A stretch of 64,000 nt of DNA, taken from the NCBI RefSeq assembly GCF_030418165.1, contig NZ_JAUHTQ010000008.1, positions 62,001-126,000 of the forward strand. Direction: 5' to 3'. The notes beneath the pieces were generated by a model. The model was given only the letters and a program-made list of their open reading frames with translations. It was not told where the DNA came from and ran no database searches. The DNA is from Ureibacillus aquaedulcis (GTDB lineage: Bacteria > Bacillota > Bacilli > Bacillales_A > Planococcaceae). Below, piece by piece: positions 55,274 to 64,000 of the stretch (within the stretch, counting starts at the first letter, position 1; every line of letters begins with the position of its first letter). A program made the position numbers and the translations under genes.

Positions 55274-56419
55274 GTGAAGAAAATAAGCTTATTAGGAGCA
55301 ACAGGTTCGATTGGAATTCAAACTGTCGATATTTTGTTGAATAATCAGGACAATTTTCAACTTGTTGCATTATCTTCAGGAAGAAATATTGAAAAAACTC
55401 GTGAAATAATATCTCAACTAAATCCGGAGCTTGTTTCTGTACAAGATGAAAAAGATGCAATAGAGCTTTCAAAAGAATTTCCCCGCACCACTTTCACTTT
55501 TGGTCCCAAGGGACTTGTAGAGGTTGCGACGCATCCGGACTCAACTGTACTTGTAAACGCTGTCCTGGGAAGTGTGGGGCTGGAATCTACCTTGGCTGCC
55601 ATCAGAATGGGAAAAACTATTGCGATTGCCAATAAAGAAACTTTGGTTACAGCAGGTCACTTAGTGATGGCGGAAGCCAAGAAATATAATGTAGCAATCT
55701 TGCCTGTCGATAGCGAGCACTCCGCTATTTTCCAATCCATGAATGGCGAAAACCCTAAACAAATTGAAAGACTGATCTTGACGGCATCCGGTGGCTCATT
55801 CCGTGACAAAACCCGGGAAGAATTAAAAAATGTCACTATAAAAGATGCATTGAACCATCCGAATTGGTCAATGGGTGCAAAAATCACCATCGACTCAGCA
55901 ACGATGATGAATAAAGGGCTGGAAGTAATAGAAGCCCATGTTCTATTCGGTATGCCATTCGAAAAAATTGATGTTTTATTACATAAAGAAAGTATTATTC
56001 ACTCACTAGTTGAGTATCATGATACAAGTGTTATCGCTCAATTAGGTACTCCCGACATGCGTGTACCGATACAATATGCCTTAAGCTATCCAGAGCGGTT
56101 GCCATTAATGGGGGGTACTCGCCTAGATCTTGCAAAGATTGGCCAGCTGAATTTTAAAGAGGTTGACTTTGAGCGATTCCGTGCCCTGAAACTAGCCTAC
56201 GACGCAGGGCAAGCAGGCGGAACATTATTAACGGCCATGAATGCAGCAAATGAAGCGGCAGTCGGGCTATTCCTGCAAGAAAAAATAACTTTCCTGCAAA
56301 TCGAAGAAGTAATCGAACAAATTATGAACGATCATCAAAATATTCTAGCTCCAGACTTAGAAACTATATTACATGTAGATACCGAAACAAGAAAATTAGT
56401 AGAGAGCATGGTAAAATAG
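55274..56419 (+). CDS. dxr: 1-deoxy-D-xylulose 5-phosphate reductoisomerase
   Basis: The second step of the MEP isoprenoid pathway: DXP plus NADPH to MEP. The 381 residues start [20 protein letters not shown] (NADPH fold). Metal/substrate motifs [20 protein letters not shown] and [20 protein letters not shown] are present. GTG 55274 is the start; an out-of-frame ATG overlaps it. It feeds precursors to UppS upstream. Confidence 0.97.
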   Translation: MKKISLLGATGSIGIQTVDILLNNQDNFQLVALSSGRNIEKTREIISQLNPELVSVQDEKDAIELSKEFPRTTFTFGPKGLVEVATHPDSTVLVNAVLGSVGLESTLAAIRMGKTIAIANKETLVTAGHLVMAEAKKYNVAILPVDSEHSAIFQSMNGENPKQIERLILTASGGSFRDKTREELKNVTIKDALNHPNWSMGAKITIDSATMMNKGLEVIEAHVLFGMPFEKIDVLLHKESIIHSLVEYHDTSVIAQLGTPDMRVPIQYALSYPERLPLMGGTRLDLAKIGQLNFKEVDFERFRALKLAYDAGQAGGTLLTAMNAANEAAVGLFLQEKITFLQIEEVIEQIMNDHQNILAPDLETILHVDTETRKLVESMVK

Positions 56420-56468
56420 AGAGAGCAAGCATAGAATAAGTAAACATGTTCTTTGAAGGTGGGATGAT

Positions 56469-57728
56469 ATGCAAACTGTTATAGCATTTATCGTTGTTTT
56501 CGGCTCCCTAGTATTCTTCCATGAACTTGGACATTTTATTTTTGCAAAACGAGCGGGTATTCTAGTACGTGAATTTGCAATTGGAATGGGTCCGAAAATT
56601 TTTGGAATGATGAAAGGTGAAACGTTATATACACTCCGATTATTGCCTATTGGCGGCTATGTTCGAATGGCAGGAGAAGATACTGATTCAGTGGAACTTC
56701 AGCCCGGATTTCGAGTAGGGTTAATTCTGAATCGGGATAACGTAGCTGAAAAAATTTATTTAAACCAGAATGTACAAAACCCGAATGTTCTTTTTTTGGA
56801 AGTGGAACGGGCAGACCTTGAAAAAGGGCTATGGATTGAAGGCTACGACGAAGATGATCAGTTTACAAGAATAAATGTATCCAGAACAGCAACTCTTGTC
56901 GAGAATGGTACTGAAACAATGATCGCGCCATACGATCGCCAGTTTAATTCCAAAACTGTCGGGCAGCGGACAATGGCTATTTTTGCTGGGCCGCTTTTTA
57001 ATTTCATCTTAGCATTTTTCCTTTTTGCGATACTTGGCATTATGCAAGGAGTACCTACCTACGAACCAATTATTTATGGTGTCGACGAGAAAGGTCCAGC
57101 AGCAGCTGCCGGTTTGCAAGCAGGAGACTATGTGAAGGAAATTGATGGACAACCTGTTGAAAGATGGCAAGATCTGTCCAGTACTGTTCAAGATAAACCT
57201 GGTGAGCCAATATCGATTATAGTAGAACGAGATGGTCAGAACATTGAACTTAAAATGACCCCGGATACCTTAGAGGAAAGTGGTAAGGAATACGGGCAAA
57301 TCGGTGTTTATTATCAAAGTCCGGTTGAGAAAAACCCTTTAAAAGCCCTTGTCTTTGGTGTCACACAAACCTATGATTATACAGTTCTAATACTAGGTCT
57401 TCTAGGGGACTTAATAACTGGCCAGTTTACAATCGATGCACTTTCTGGACCTGTTGGCATTTATAAGGTAACGGAAACCGTTGCAAAAGATGGTGTCTAT
57501 AATCTAATGAACTGGGCAGCAGTCCTAAGTATTAACCTTGGGATCATGAACCTGCTACCTCTTCCTGCACTTGACGGAGGAAGATTATTGTTCTTCGGAA
57601 TTGAAGCATTGCGCGGCAAACCTGTTGACCGTCAAAAAGAAGGAATGGTTCATTTTGTAGGAATCGTCTTACTCATGATCCTGATGGTAGTCGTTACGTG
57701 GAATGATATACAGAGATTCTTCTTCTAA
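56469..57728 (+). CDS. rasP: Site-2 membrane protease RasP (RseP)
   Basis: An intramembrane zinc metalloprotease, 419 residues, that cleaves anti-sigma factors and leftover signal peptides. It has the zinc motif FHELGHF in the first helix (about residue 18), a PDZ domain in the middle (AAAAGLQAGDYVKEIDG) and the third zinc ligand in LLPLPALDGGRLLFF. The gene order dxr-rasP-proS-polC matches B. subtilis. Confidence 0.97.
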   Translation: MQTVIAFIVVFGSLVFFHELGHFIFAKRAGILVREFAIGMGPKIFGMMKGETLYTLRLLPIGGYVRMAGEDTDSVELQPGFRVGLILNRDNVAEKIYLNQNVQNPNVLFLEVERADLEKGLWIEGYDEDDQFTRINVSRTATLVENGTETMIAPYDRQFNSKTVGQRTMAIFAGPLFNFILAFFLFAILGIMQGVPTYEPIIYGVDEKGPAAAAGLQAGDYVKEIDGQPVERWQDLSSTVQDKPGEPISIIVERDGQNIELKMTPDTLEESGKEYGQIGVYYQSPVEKNPLKALVFGVTQTYDYTVLILGLLGDLITGQFTIDALSGPVGIYKVTETVAKDGVYNLMNWAAVLSINLGIMNLLPLPALDGGRLLFFGIEALRGKPVDRQKEGMVHFVGIVLLMILMVVVTWNDIQRFFF

Positions 57729-58007
57729 GAAAAGTGGAGAACGATCGCCCAGCTCCGACAACAACTTGGAGGATTCGACAAAAGGACGCTCTTTGTCCTT
57801 ACGGGCGAAGCAAGTTGCGCGAGGAGCTATCGTTCGCAACTAGACACTAATGAAGTCAGCCAAAGAACGCCACATCGTGTGGCAAAGGCTGACTGACCAA
57901 CGTCCTGTGGGCCTAAGTGGAGAACGATCGCCCAGCTCCGACGAGGAGAACAATCGCTCTTCAGAAGAAACAGAAGCATTCGACACAATTAAAATCAACA
58001 AATTATC
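57729..58007 (+). repeat. Structured repeat region downstream of rasP
   Basis: A 28-base sequence occurs twice in direct orientation (57732-57759 and 57915-57942; its core is GAACGATCGCCCAGCTCC). Between the copies are an inverted partner GGAGCTATCGTTC (about 57823-57835), a small hairpin AAGGAC/GTCCTT (57782-57800) and a nested hairpin GTCAGCC/GGCTGAC (57855-57893) enclosing GCCACATCGTGTGGC (57869-57883). The last hairpin matches the one in the rpsB-tsf spacer except for one base. No protein is encoded. Confidence 0.65.
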
Positions 58008-58060
58008 TAACCTTATTCATTTGTGGTAAAATCCATAATGAATAAGGTTATACTTTTTTT
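58008..58060 (+). terminator. Strong terminator ahead of proS
   Basis: A perfect 14-base-pair stem (58008-58021 with 58037-58050) is followed by TACTTTTTTT. It lies 280 bases after rasP and 142 bases before proS, so it either ends rasP transcripts or attenuates proS. No T-box core (AGGGTGGNACCGCG) is visible. Confidence 0.8.
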
Positions 58061-58201
58061 GATAAGCTTTTAGTACATATTTAAAATTATGGATATTCCA
58101 GGATTCTTTCCGACTTGTGAATATTTAAAAGGTACATACGAAGTTACTTCGGTGTATGTTATGCTAAATATGTGATTTATGAAGAGAAAAGGTGGAGCGC
58201 T
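58061..58201 (+). promoter_or_regulatory. proS upstream region with hairpin
   Basis: ACATAC-GAAG (about 58132-58141) pairs with CTTC-GTATGT (about 58145-58160), forming a stem 40 bases before the proS ATG. I could not identify a clear promoter. AAGGTGGAG is the ribosome binding site. Confidence 0.4.
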
Positions 58202-59908
58202 ATGAAACAAAGTTCTACGTTAATTCCTACGCTGGGTGATGTACCCTCGGATAGTGAAGTGAAATCTCATCTAATGCTTCTTCGCGCTGGATTCATACGT
58301 GAGAGTACTAGTGGTGTCTTTTCCTATTTACCATTGGCTAAACGTGTTTTAAATAAAATAGAGAAAATGATTCATGAGGAAATGGAAGCCTTTGGGGCAG
58401 TAGAAATTAGTTTACCCACTTTGCAAGCCCAAGAAGCAATCGAGAAATCCAGAGATCTTGAGGTCCAGCAAGAAGAGTTATTCCAAATCAAGAATCGCAG
58501 CAAACAAAAGTTGATCCTTGCACCAACACATGAGGAAGCAATGAAAAGATTGATTCGCGAGGAAGTAGAATCCTTCAACACATTGCCGATTACTTTATAT
58601 CAAATTCAAACTAACTACCGCAATGAAACGCAATCAAACTATGGATTATTGAGAAGCAAGGAATTTTTGATGAAGGATGCTTACTCATTCCATGATAGTA
58701 AAGAAAACCAGGATTCAGCTTTTCAAGATATGGTACAAGTTTATTCAACTATTTTAAGTAAACTCGGCTTGCACTACGAGATTATCGAAACAAATCCGGG
58801 ACTGGGTGTTGGTGCTAAAGCAATCGAGTTTATCGTAGCTTCGGAACTGGGAGAAGCAACTGTTGTCTATTCAGATGAATCCAGGTATATCGGAAACATA
58901 AAAGTTGCACCAGTAATCAAAGAATATATTCCCTCGGATCTACCCGTGAAGCCAATGGAAAAAGTGGCAACACCAAATGTGAACACGCTAAATGAAGTAT
59001 GTACAATTTTCAATATAGAAGAAAAAGATTGTATCAAATCCGAACTATACAAGGTTGATGATGAATATGTCGTTGTACTTGTACGAGGCGATCATGAGAT
59101 CAACCCTTATAAATTAAAAAATGTGTTGCAGGCTACATCGGTTTACGTAGCTAAAGACAAAGAAGTTCAAGAATTATTAGGCGCCCATGTCGGGCTGATT
59201 GGTCCGGTTAAGCTGCCGATTGACGTAAAGGTTGTAGCAGACAATGCAATCCAGTCGATCAGCAATGGAGTGGCTGGGGCCAATGAAGAGGGATATCATT
59301 ATGTGAATGTATCTCCTGGACGAGATTTTGCCATTAGCAGCTATGAGGATATCCGCTACATCCAGGAAGGGGACCCTTCTCCTGATGGACAGGGCACCAT
59401 TCTCTTTAAAAAAGCGATTGAAGTAGGGAAAATAAGCAAACTGGGTGAAAGTGTTGCTGATTATGCTAATGAAAACTTCAGTGATGACAATGAACATTCG
59501 GGCGAACTTCTAATGAACTGCTATCATCTGGGGATATCCAGACTATTGGCAGTACTGGCGGAAAATTATCAGGATGATAAAGGCTTTAATTGGCCAAAGC
59601 AATTTTCTCCATACGAACTTCATTTAATACCGGTTGATAAAGAGGATGAAGTACAATTTAACCTATCATCAGAGCTATATAACATCTTAACGTTCTACCA
59701 GTTTGAAGTATTGTTCGATGATCGGGATATTCATGCAGAAGTGAAATTTGTGGATGCCGATTTAATTGGTCTGCCCGTTCGCATAACGATAGGAAGACGG
59801 GCAAGTGAAGGCATCGTTGAAGTGAAAATCAGAAAAACAGGTGAAACTTTCGAGTGGGCAAAAGAAGAACTGATCGACCACTTAAATGAAATTTTCCGGT
59901 CAAATTAA
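58202..59908 (+). CDS. proS: Divergent prolyl-tRNA synthetase
   Basis: A 568-residue class II synthetase of bacterial ProRS architecture: catalytic core, YbaK-like editing insertion (about residues 225-395; VVLVRGDHEINPYKLKN), and anticodon domain at the end. It sits at the normal proS locus. Key motifs deviate: LAPTHEE for the usual LGPTHEE (residues 106-112), YRNETQSNYGLLRSKEF for FRDExRPRFGLLRxREF (139-155), NPGLGVGAKAIEF for SGxIGGSxSHEF (198-210), and CYHLGISR for CYGIGxSR (440-447). The region near residues 78-95 lacks the usual SGRW block. ATG 58202 is used; 58172 has no binding site. It may be the only ProRS or a second, specialised copy. Confidence 0.88.
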   Translation: MKQSSTLIPTLGDVPSDSEVKSHLMLLRAGFIRESTSGVFSYLPLAKRVLNKIEKMIHEEMEAFGAVEISLPTLQAQEAIEKSRDLEVQQEELFQIKNRSKQKLILAPTHEEAMKRLIREEVESFNTLPITLYQIQTNYRNETQSNYGLLRSKEFLMKDAYSFHDSKENQDSAFQDMVQVYSTILSKLGLHYEIIETNPGLGVGAKAIEFIVASELGEATVVYSDESRYIGNIKVAPVIKEYIPSDLPVKPMEKVATPNVNTLNEVCTIFNIEEKDCIKSELYKVDDEYVVVLVRGDHEINPYKLKNVLQATSVYVAKDKEVQELLGAHVGLIGPVKLPIDVKVVADNAIQSISNGVAGANEEGYHYVNVSPGRDFAISSYEDIRYIQEGDPSPDGQGTILFKKAIEVGKISKLGESVADYANENFSDDNEHSGELLMNCYHLGISRLLAVLAENYQDDKGFNWPKQFSPYELHLIPVDKEDEVQFNLSSELYNILTFYQFEVLFDDRDIHAEVKFVDADLIGLPVRITIGRRASEGIVEVKIRKTGETFEWAKEELIDHLNEIFRSN

Positions 59909-59928
59909 AAGGCAAAGTAAAAAACGAT

Positions 59929-59961
59929 CGATTTTCGCTTTCTAGCGAAAATCGTTTCTTT
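59929..59961 (+). terminator. Rho-independent terminator after proS
   Basis: CGATTTTCGC (59929-59938) pairs perfectly with GCGAAAATCG (59945-59954), followed by TTTCTTTC. Confidence 0.85.
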
Positions 59962-60022
59962 CTGATATAGATACTACTTTAGAATTTTAAATATTAAAAA
60001 TCCAAAACAGGTGGTGAGTTAA

Positions 60023-63000
60023 ATGGTAGACAGCCAAGAAGCGCGAGAACGATTTTTAACACTTTTACAACAATTACAGCTAACCGAAGATGTCTACATG
60101 TCTTTTTTTGAAAAAGGTGAGCTCACTCGACTTACTGTTCATAAAAAAAATCGCATCTGGTGTTTTGCCCTTCAGCTAGAAAATATTTTACCATTCCAGC
60201 TGTATCAATTATTTCGTACAAGAATGGCTGAGCAGTTTTCCCATATTGCGCAGGGCATAATAACAATTGAAGCAAGAAATCCGGTAGTAACCGAGCAGCT
60301 CATAATGGATTATTGGTTATCTGCTGTTGAGCAATTGGATGCATCTCCGCCAGTTAAAAATCGATTGTTGACTCAAATGCCGACATGGACAGGAAACAAG
60401 TTAATTGTTTCATGTATGGCTGAAATGGAACAGTTGACATTAAAATCCAAATACGGAGTGAAAATTGTCGAGGCATATGAAAGCTTGGGATTCCCACAGT
60501 TTTCGGTAGACTTCCAACTAGTTGAAGCAACTGACGAGATGAAAGAAGCACAGCAGCAATATATTGAAAAACGTCAATTGGAAGAGGCGGAGCTTGCACG
60601 TAAAGCGATGGAAGATTTCCAAAGCCGTGAAAAGGCAAAATCGGATAACCCTGAATCTGTTGCTAGCAGTGGTCCATTCCAGTTAGGAAACCACATAAAA
60701 GATACAGACATCATGGAAATTCGCCGTGTGGTAGAAGAAGAGCGCCGAGTTGTTCTTGAAGGGTTTGTATTTGCTGTAGAAATCAAGGAGCTGCGAAGCG
60801 GCCGTTCACTTTTGGAACTAAAAATGACCGACTATACCGATTCCATCCTGGTGAAAATGTTCTCTCGCGATAAAGAAGATGCAGAACGTATGGCACAACT
60901 GAAAAAAGGTATGTGGGTAAAAGTGCGCGGTGCAGTTCAAAATGACACCTTCGTTCGTGATTTGGTCGTTATGGCCCAAGATATTAACGAGGTGTTCAAG
61001 GAATCCCGCAAGGATACAGCACCGGAAGGGCAAAAACGAGTAGAGCTTCATTTACATACACCAATGAGTCAAATGGACGCGGTGACTCCGATTGATCAGT
61101 TGGTTGGACAAGCTGCAAAATGGGGGCACTCTGCCATTGCCATCACGGACCATGCTGTAGCACAAGGTTTCCCTGATGCATATGCGGCAGGAAAAAAACA
61201 TGGCGTCAAAATTATCTATGGCATCGAAGCCAACTTGGTTGACGATGGCTCTCCGATTGCCTATGCCGAACAACATATTGGGCTTGATGATGCAACGTTT
61301 GTAGTGTTTGACGTCGAAACAACAGGTCTTTCCACTGCCTACGATACGATTATAGAGCTTGCTGCGGTGAAAATTAAGGAAGGTAAAGTAATCGAGAAAT
61401 TCGAACGCTTTGCAAATCCCCATAAACCCTTGACAGCAAAGATTATTGAGCTAACGCATATTACCGATGATATGCTGCAAGATGCGCCAGAGGTAGCTCA
61501 AGTCGTAACGGAGTTTAAAGATTTTATTGGAGATTCGATCGTTGTTGCCCATAACGCATCATTCGATATGGGCTTCCTATATACTGCCTATGAAAAAGCG
61601 GGTATACAAGGTGTTATTCACCCAGTAATTGATACGCTTGAGCTGTCCAGATTCCTAAATCCTACGTTAAAAAGCCACCGTTTAAATACATTGTGTAAAC
61701 GATACGGCATTGAACTAACACAACATCACCGTGCCATCTATGATACGGAAGCAACGGGTGAATTAATGCTTCATTTGTTAAAAGATGCAAAAGAGCAGCA
61801 TGGCATCAACTATCACGATGAATTCAACGATCAAATCAATCGGGATGAAAGCTATAAGCAGTCCCGACCATACCATTGTACAATCTTGGCAGTCGATAAT
61901 GATGGGTTGAAAAACCTGTTTAAGTTAATTTCAATTGCCCATACAAAAACGTACTATCGTGTTCCGCGTATACGCAGATCGGATTTAACCAAGCATCGAC
62001 AAGGGCTTATAGTCGGGTCTGGATGCAATAATGGCGAGTTATTTGAAACGATGATGAATAAATCGAGTGACCAGGCCGAAAAGGTTGCCAAATTCTATGA
62101 TTATATCGAAGTGCAGCCAAAGCCTGTCTATGCACCTTTAATAGAAGGCGGCGTCATTCATGATGAATGGAATTTGGAGGATATCATTCGCAAGCTGGTA
62201 AAGCTTGGCAAGCGTATGGACAAGCCTGTTGTCGCAACAGGGAATGTTCATTATTTAAATGAAAACGACGCTGTATTCCGTCAAATTTTGGTCGGTTCAC
62301 AGGGAGGAGCAAATCCTTTAAATCGCTACAAGTTGCCAGCCGTTCATTTCCGTACTACAAATGAAATGTTGGCAGAATTTGATTTCTTGGGGCCGGATCT
62401 TGCAAAAGAGATTGTAGTGACCAACTCACAAAAAATTGCCGATATGATTGGCGATGTAAAACCGATCAAGGATGACCTTTATACTCCAAAAATTGAAGGT
62501 TCGGATGAGGAAGTAACGAACCTAACCTATGAAATGGCCCATCAAATATATGGAGAAGTGCTTCCTGAAATCGTGAAGGCCCGTATTGAAAAAGAACTAA
62601 CATCGATTTTAGGAAACGGATTCGGCGTAATTTACTTAATTTCCGCAAAGCTCGTGAAAAAGTCCCTTGCAGATGGATACCTGGTAGGTTCCCGTGGATC
62701 GGTAGGGTCTTCGCTTGTTGCGACCTTCATGGAAATTACAGAAGTAAATCCGTTACCACCGCATTACATCTGCCCTAGCTGCAAAAATGTAGAGTTCTTT
62801 GATGATGGTTCCGTCGGGAGCGGGTTCGACTTGCCAAACAAGGAATGCCCAAAATGTGGCACGCAATACAAAAAAGATGGCCAGGATATTCCGTTTGAAA
62901 CCTTCCTTGGATTTAAAGGAGACAAGGTTCCCGATATCGACTTGAACTTCTCGGGTGAATATCAGCCACAAGCCCATAACTATACAAAAGTCCTGTTCGG

Positions 63001-64000
63001 TGAGGACTATGTATATCGTGCCGGAACGATTGGTACAGTAGCCGAAAAAACAGCTTATGGATATGTAAAAGGTTATTCATCCGATAATAATCTTTCATTC
63101 CGCGGGGCGGAAGTGGATCGCCTTGTACAAGGCTGTACCGGGGTTAAACGTACGACTGGGCAACACCCTGGTGGGATCATTGTAGTGCCGGATTATATGG
63201 ATATTTATGATTTTACGCCGGTTCAATTCCCGGCAGATGCACAGGATTCGGAATGGAAAACAACCCATTTCGACTTCCATTCCATCCATGATAACGTACT
63301 GAAGCTCGATATACTTGGGCACGATGATCCGACTGTGATCAGGATGCTGCAGGATCTATCCGGAATCGATCCGAAAACAATCCCGACAGATGACCCGGAA
63401 GTAATGAAAATCTTCTCCACACCGGAATCCCTTGGTGTAACGGTAGAACAAATCGGCACGAAAACGGGTACTTTGGGGATTCCTGAGTTTGGTACGCGAT
63501 TTGTTCGTCAAATGTTGGAAGATACGAAGCCATCAACGTTTAGCGAACTTGTGCAGATTTCTGGTTTATCCCATGGGACAGACGTTTGGTTGGGAAATGC
63601 CCAAGAATTAATTCATAACGGGACGTGTGTACTTTCCGAAGTAATCGGTTGCCGTGATGACATAATGGTTTATTTAATCTATCAAGGATTGGAACCAAGC
63701 TTTGCCTTCAAAATCATGGAGTCGGTTCGTAAAGGGAAAGGCTTGACGGAAGAAATGGAAGCGGAGATGCGAGCACAAAGTGTACCTGAATGGTATATCG
63801 ATTCCTGCAAGAAGATAAAGTACATGTTCCCGAAAGCCCATGCCGCTGCCTATGTTTTGATGGCAGTGCGTATAGCATGGTTTAAAGTACATCATCCTAT
63901 TTTATATTACGCAGCGTATTTTACTGTCCGTGCAAGCGACTTTGACCTGATCGCCATGACACAGGGCTCGGCAATCATTCGCTCACGCATTGATGATATC
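60023..64000 (+). CDS. polC: DNA polymerase III PolC, 3'-truncated by window edge
   Basis: The replicative Gram-positive polymerase. The first 1326 codons are present with no stop; the family is about 1440 residues. Domains in order: N-terminal domain, OB fold, PHP part 1 with [12 protein letters not shown] (His343 region), the 3'-5' exonuclease with DVETTGLS (Asp430) and the late [16 protein letters not shown] part 2, zinc ligands CPSC and CPKC (about residues 917-955), the catalytic [11 protein letters not shown] (about 970), and the fingers and helix-hairpin-helix motifs further on. ATG 60023 follows GGTGGTG. Confidence 0.97.
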   Translation, partial: MVDSQEARERFLTLLQQLQLTEDVYMSFFEKGELTRLTVHKKNRIWCFALQLENILPFQLYQLFRTRMAEQFSHIAQGIITIEARNPVVTEQLIMDYWLSAVEQLDASPPVKNRLLTQMPTWTGNKLIVSCMAEMEQLTLKSKYGVKIVEAYESLGFPQFSVDFQLVEATDEMKEAQQQYIEKRQLEEAELARKAMEDFQSREKAKSDNPESVASSGPFQLGNHIKDTDIMEIRRVVEEERRVVLEGFVFAVEIKELRSGRSLLELKMTDYTDSILVKMFSRDKEDAERMAQLKKGMWVKVRGAVQNDTFVRDLVVMAQDINEVFKESRKDTAPEGQKRVELHLHTPMSQMDAVTPIDQLVGQAAKWGHSAIAITDHAVAQGFPDAYAAGKKHGVKIIYGIEANLVDDGSPIAYAEQHIGLDDATFVVFDVETTGLSTAYDTIIELAAVKIKEGKVIEKFERFANPHKPLTAKIIELTHITDDMLQDAPEVAQVVTEFKDFIGDSIVVAHNASFDMGFLYTAYEKAGIQGVIHPVIDTLELSRFLNPTLKSHRLNTLCKRYGIELTQHHRAIYDTEATGELMLHLLKDAKEQHGINYHDEFNDQINRDESYKQSRPYHCTILAVDNDGLKNLFKLISIAHTKTYYRVPRIRRSDLTKHRQGLIVGSGCNNGELFETMMNKSSDQAEKVAKFYDYIEVQPKPVYAPLIEGGVIHDEWNLEDIIRKLVKLGKRMDKPVVATGNVHYLNENDAVFRQILVGSQGGANPLNRYKLPAVHFRTTNEMLAEFDFLGPDLAKEIVVTNSQKIADMIGDVKPIKDDLYTPKIEGSDEEVTNLTYEMAHQIYGEVLPEIVKARIEKELTSILGNGFGVIYLISAKLVKKSLADGYLVGSRGSVGSSLVATFMEITEVNPLPPHYICPSCKNVEFFDDGSVGSGFDLPNKECPKCGTQYKKDGQDIPFETFLGFKGDKVPDIDLNFSGEYQPQAHNYTKVLFGEDYVYRAGTIGTVAEKTAYGYVKGYSSDNNLSFRGAEVDRLVQGCTGVKRTTGQHPGGIIVVPDYMDIYDFTPVQFPADAQDSEWKTTHFDFHSIHDNVLKLDILGHDDPTVIRMLQDLSGIDPKTIPTDDPEVMKIFSTPESLGVTVEQIGTKTGTLGIPEFGTRFVRQMLEDTKPSTFSELVQISGLSHGTDVWLGNAQELIHNGTCVLSEVIGCRDDIMVYLIYQGLEPSFAFKIMESVRKGKGLTEEMEAEMRAQSVPEWYIDSCKKIKYMFPKAHAAAYVLMAVRIAWFKVHHPILYYAAYFTVRASDFDLIAMTQGSAIIRSRIDDI

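Noticed and set aside
58061-58201. T-box riboswitch upstream of proS
   Set aside because: No AGGGTGGNACCGCG-like antiterminator sequence is present.
1-64000. CRISPR arrays, tRNA or rRNA genes, insertion sequences, prophage
   Set aside because: No regularly spaced repeats, tRNA-like cloverleaf, rRNA segment, transposase or phage gene was seen on either strand.

Overview
This window is a low-GC, tightly packed stretch of a Gram-positive chromosome. The gene order (ylxM-ffh-rpsP-khpA-rimM-trmD-rplS, lepB, rbgA, rnhB-ylqG-ylqH, sucCD, dprA, topA, xerC-hslVU-codY, fla/che operon, sigD-swrB, rpsB-tsf, pyrH-frr, uppS-cdsA-dxr-rasP-proS-polC) is the one known from Bacillus subtilis. Protein features (short 5'-MEQFHATT HslV start, an extra small membrane gene after cheD, a PCYCGC lipoprotein between rbgA and rnhB) make a Planococcaceae member (Lysinibacillus/Solibacillus-like) my best guess. 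That is inference; the sequence has no rRNA to confirm it. No tRNA, rRNA, CRISPR, insertion sequence or prophage was seen.

Layout. 1-7.1 kb: the 3' part of an MFS transporter, then protein-targeting and ribosome maturation genes (ylxM, ffh, rpsP, khpA, rimM, trmD, rplS, lepB, rbgA), with clear SigA promoters before ylxM, rpsP and rplS and terminators after khpA and rplS. 7.2-10.9 kb: a reverse-strand lipoprotein, then rnhB with two flagellar-export-like genes (ylqG with a FliK-like C-terminus, ylqH like the FlhB C-terminus). 11-16.4 kb: sucCD, dprA, topA. 16.7-20.5 kb: xerC-hslV-hslU-codY; trmFO, expected between topA and xerC, is absent. 20.8-47.4 kb: one long + strand operon encoding the flagellar basal body, rotor, export gate, hook, chemotaxis core and the placement GTPases FlhF/FlhG. 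47.4-49.6 kb: a terminator, a 0.4 kb gap, then sigD, a small charged ORF and swrB. 49.7-57.7 kb: rpsB, tsf, pyrH, frr, uppS, cdsA, dxr, rasP. 58.2-64 kb: a proS-type gene with unusual active-site motifs and the first 1326 codons of polC, which runs off the end.

How the genes work together. SRP (ffh/ylxM), signal peptidase I and RasP handle membrane-protein targeting and processing. RimM, TrmD, KhpA, RbgA, S16, L19, S2, EF-Ts and RRF serve ribosome assembly and translation. CodY and HslVU link nutrient state and proteolysis to the adjacent motility operon. UppS, CdsA and Dxr supply isoprenoid and phospholipid precursors.

Most of the window is ordinary. The points most worth a second look are: the separate FliK-like/FlhB-C-like pair ylqG-ylqH; the proS gene that sits in the canonical locus but departs from several normally invariant ProRS motifs; flbD, whose only good Shine-Dalgarno lies upstream of a 7-bp GC hairpin that would loop it towards the ATG; the multi-hairpin rpsB-tsf spacer; and structured intergenic repeats that share a GCCACATCRTGTGGC core.
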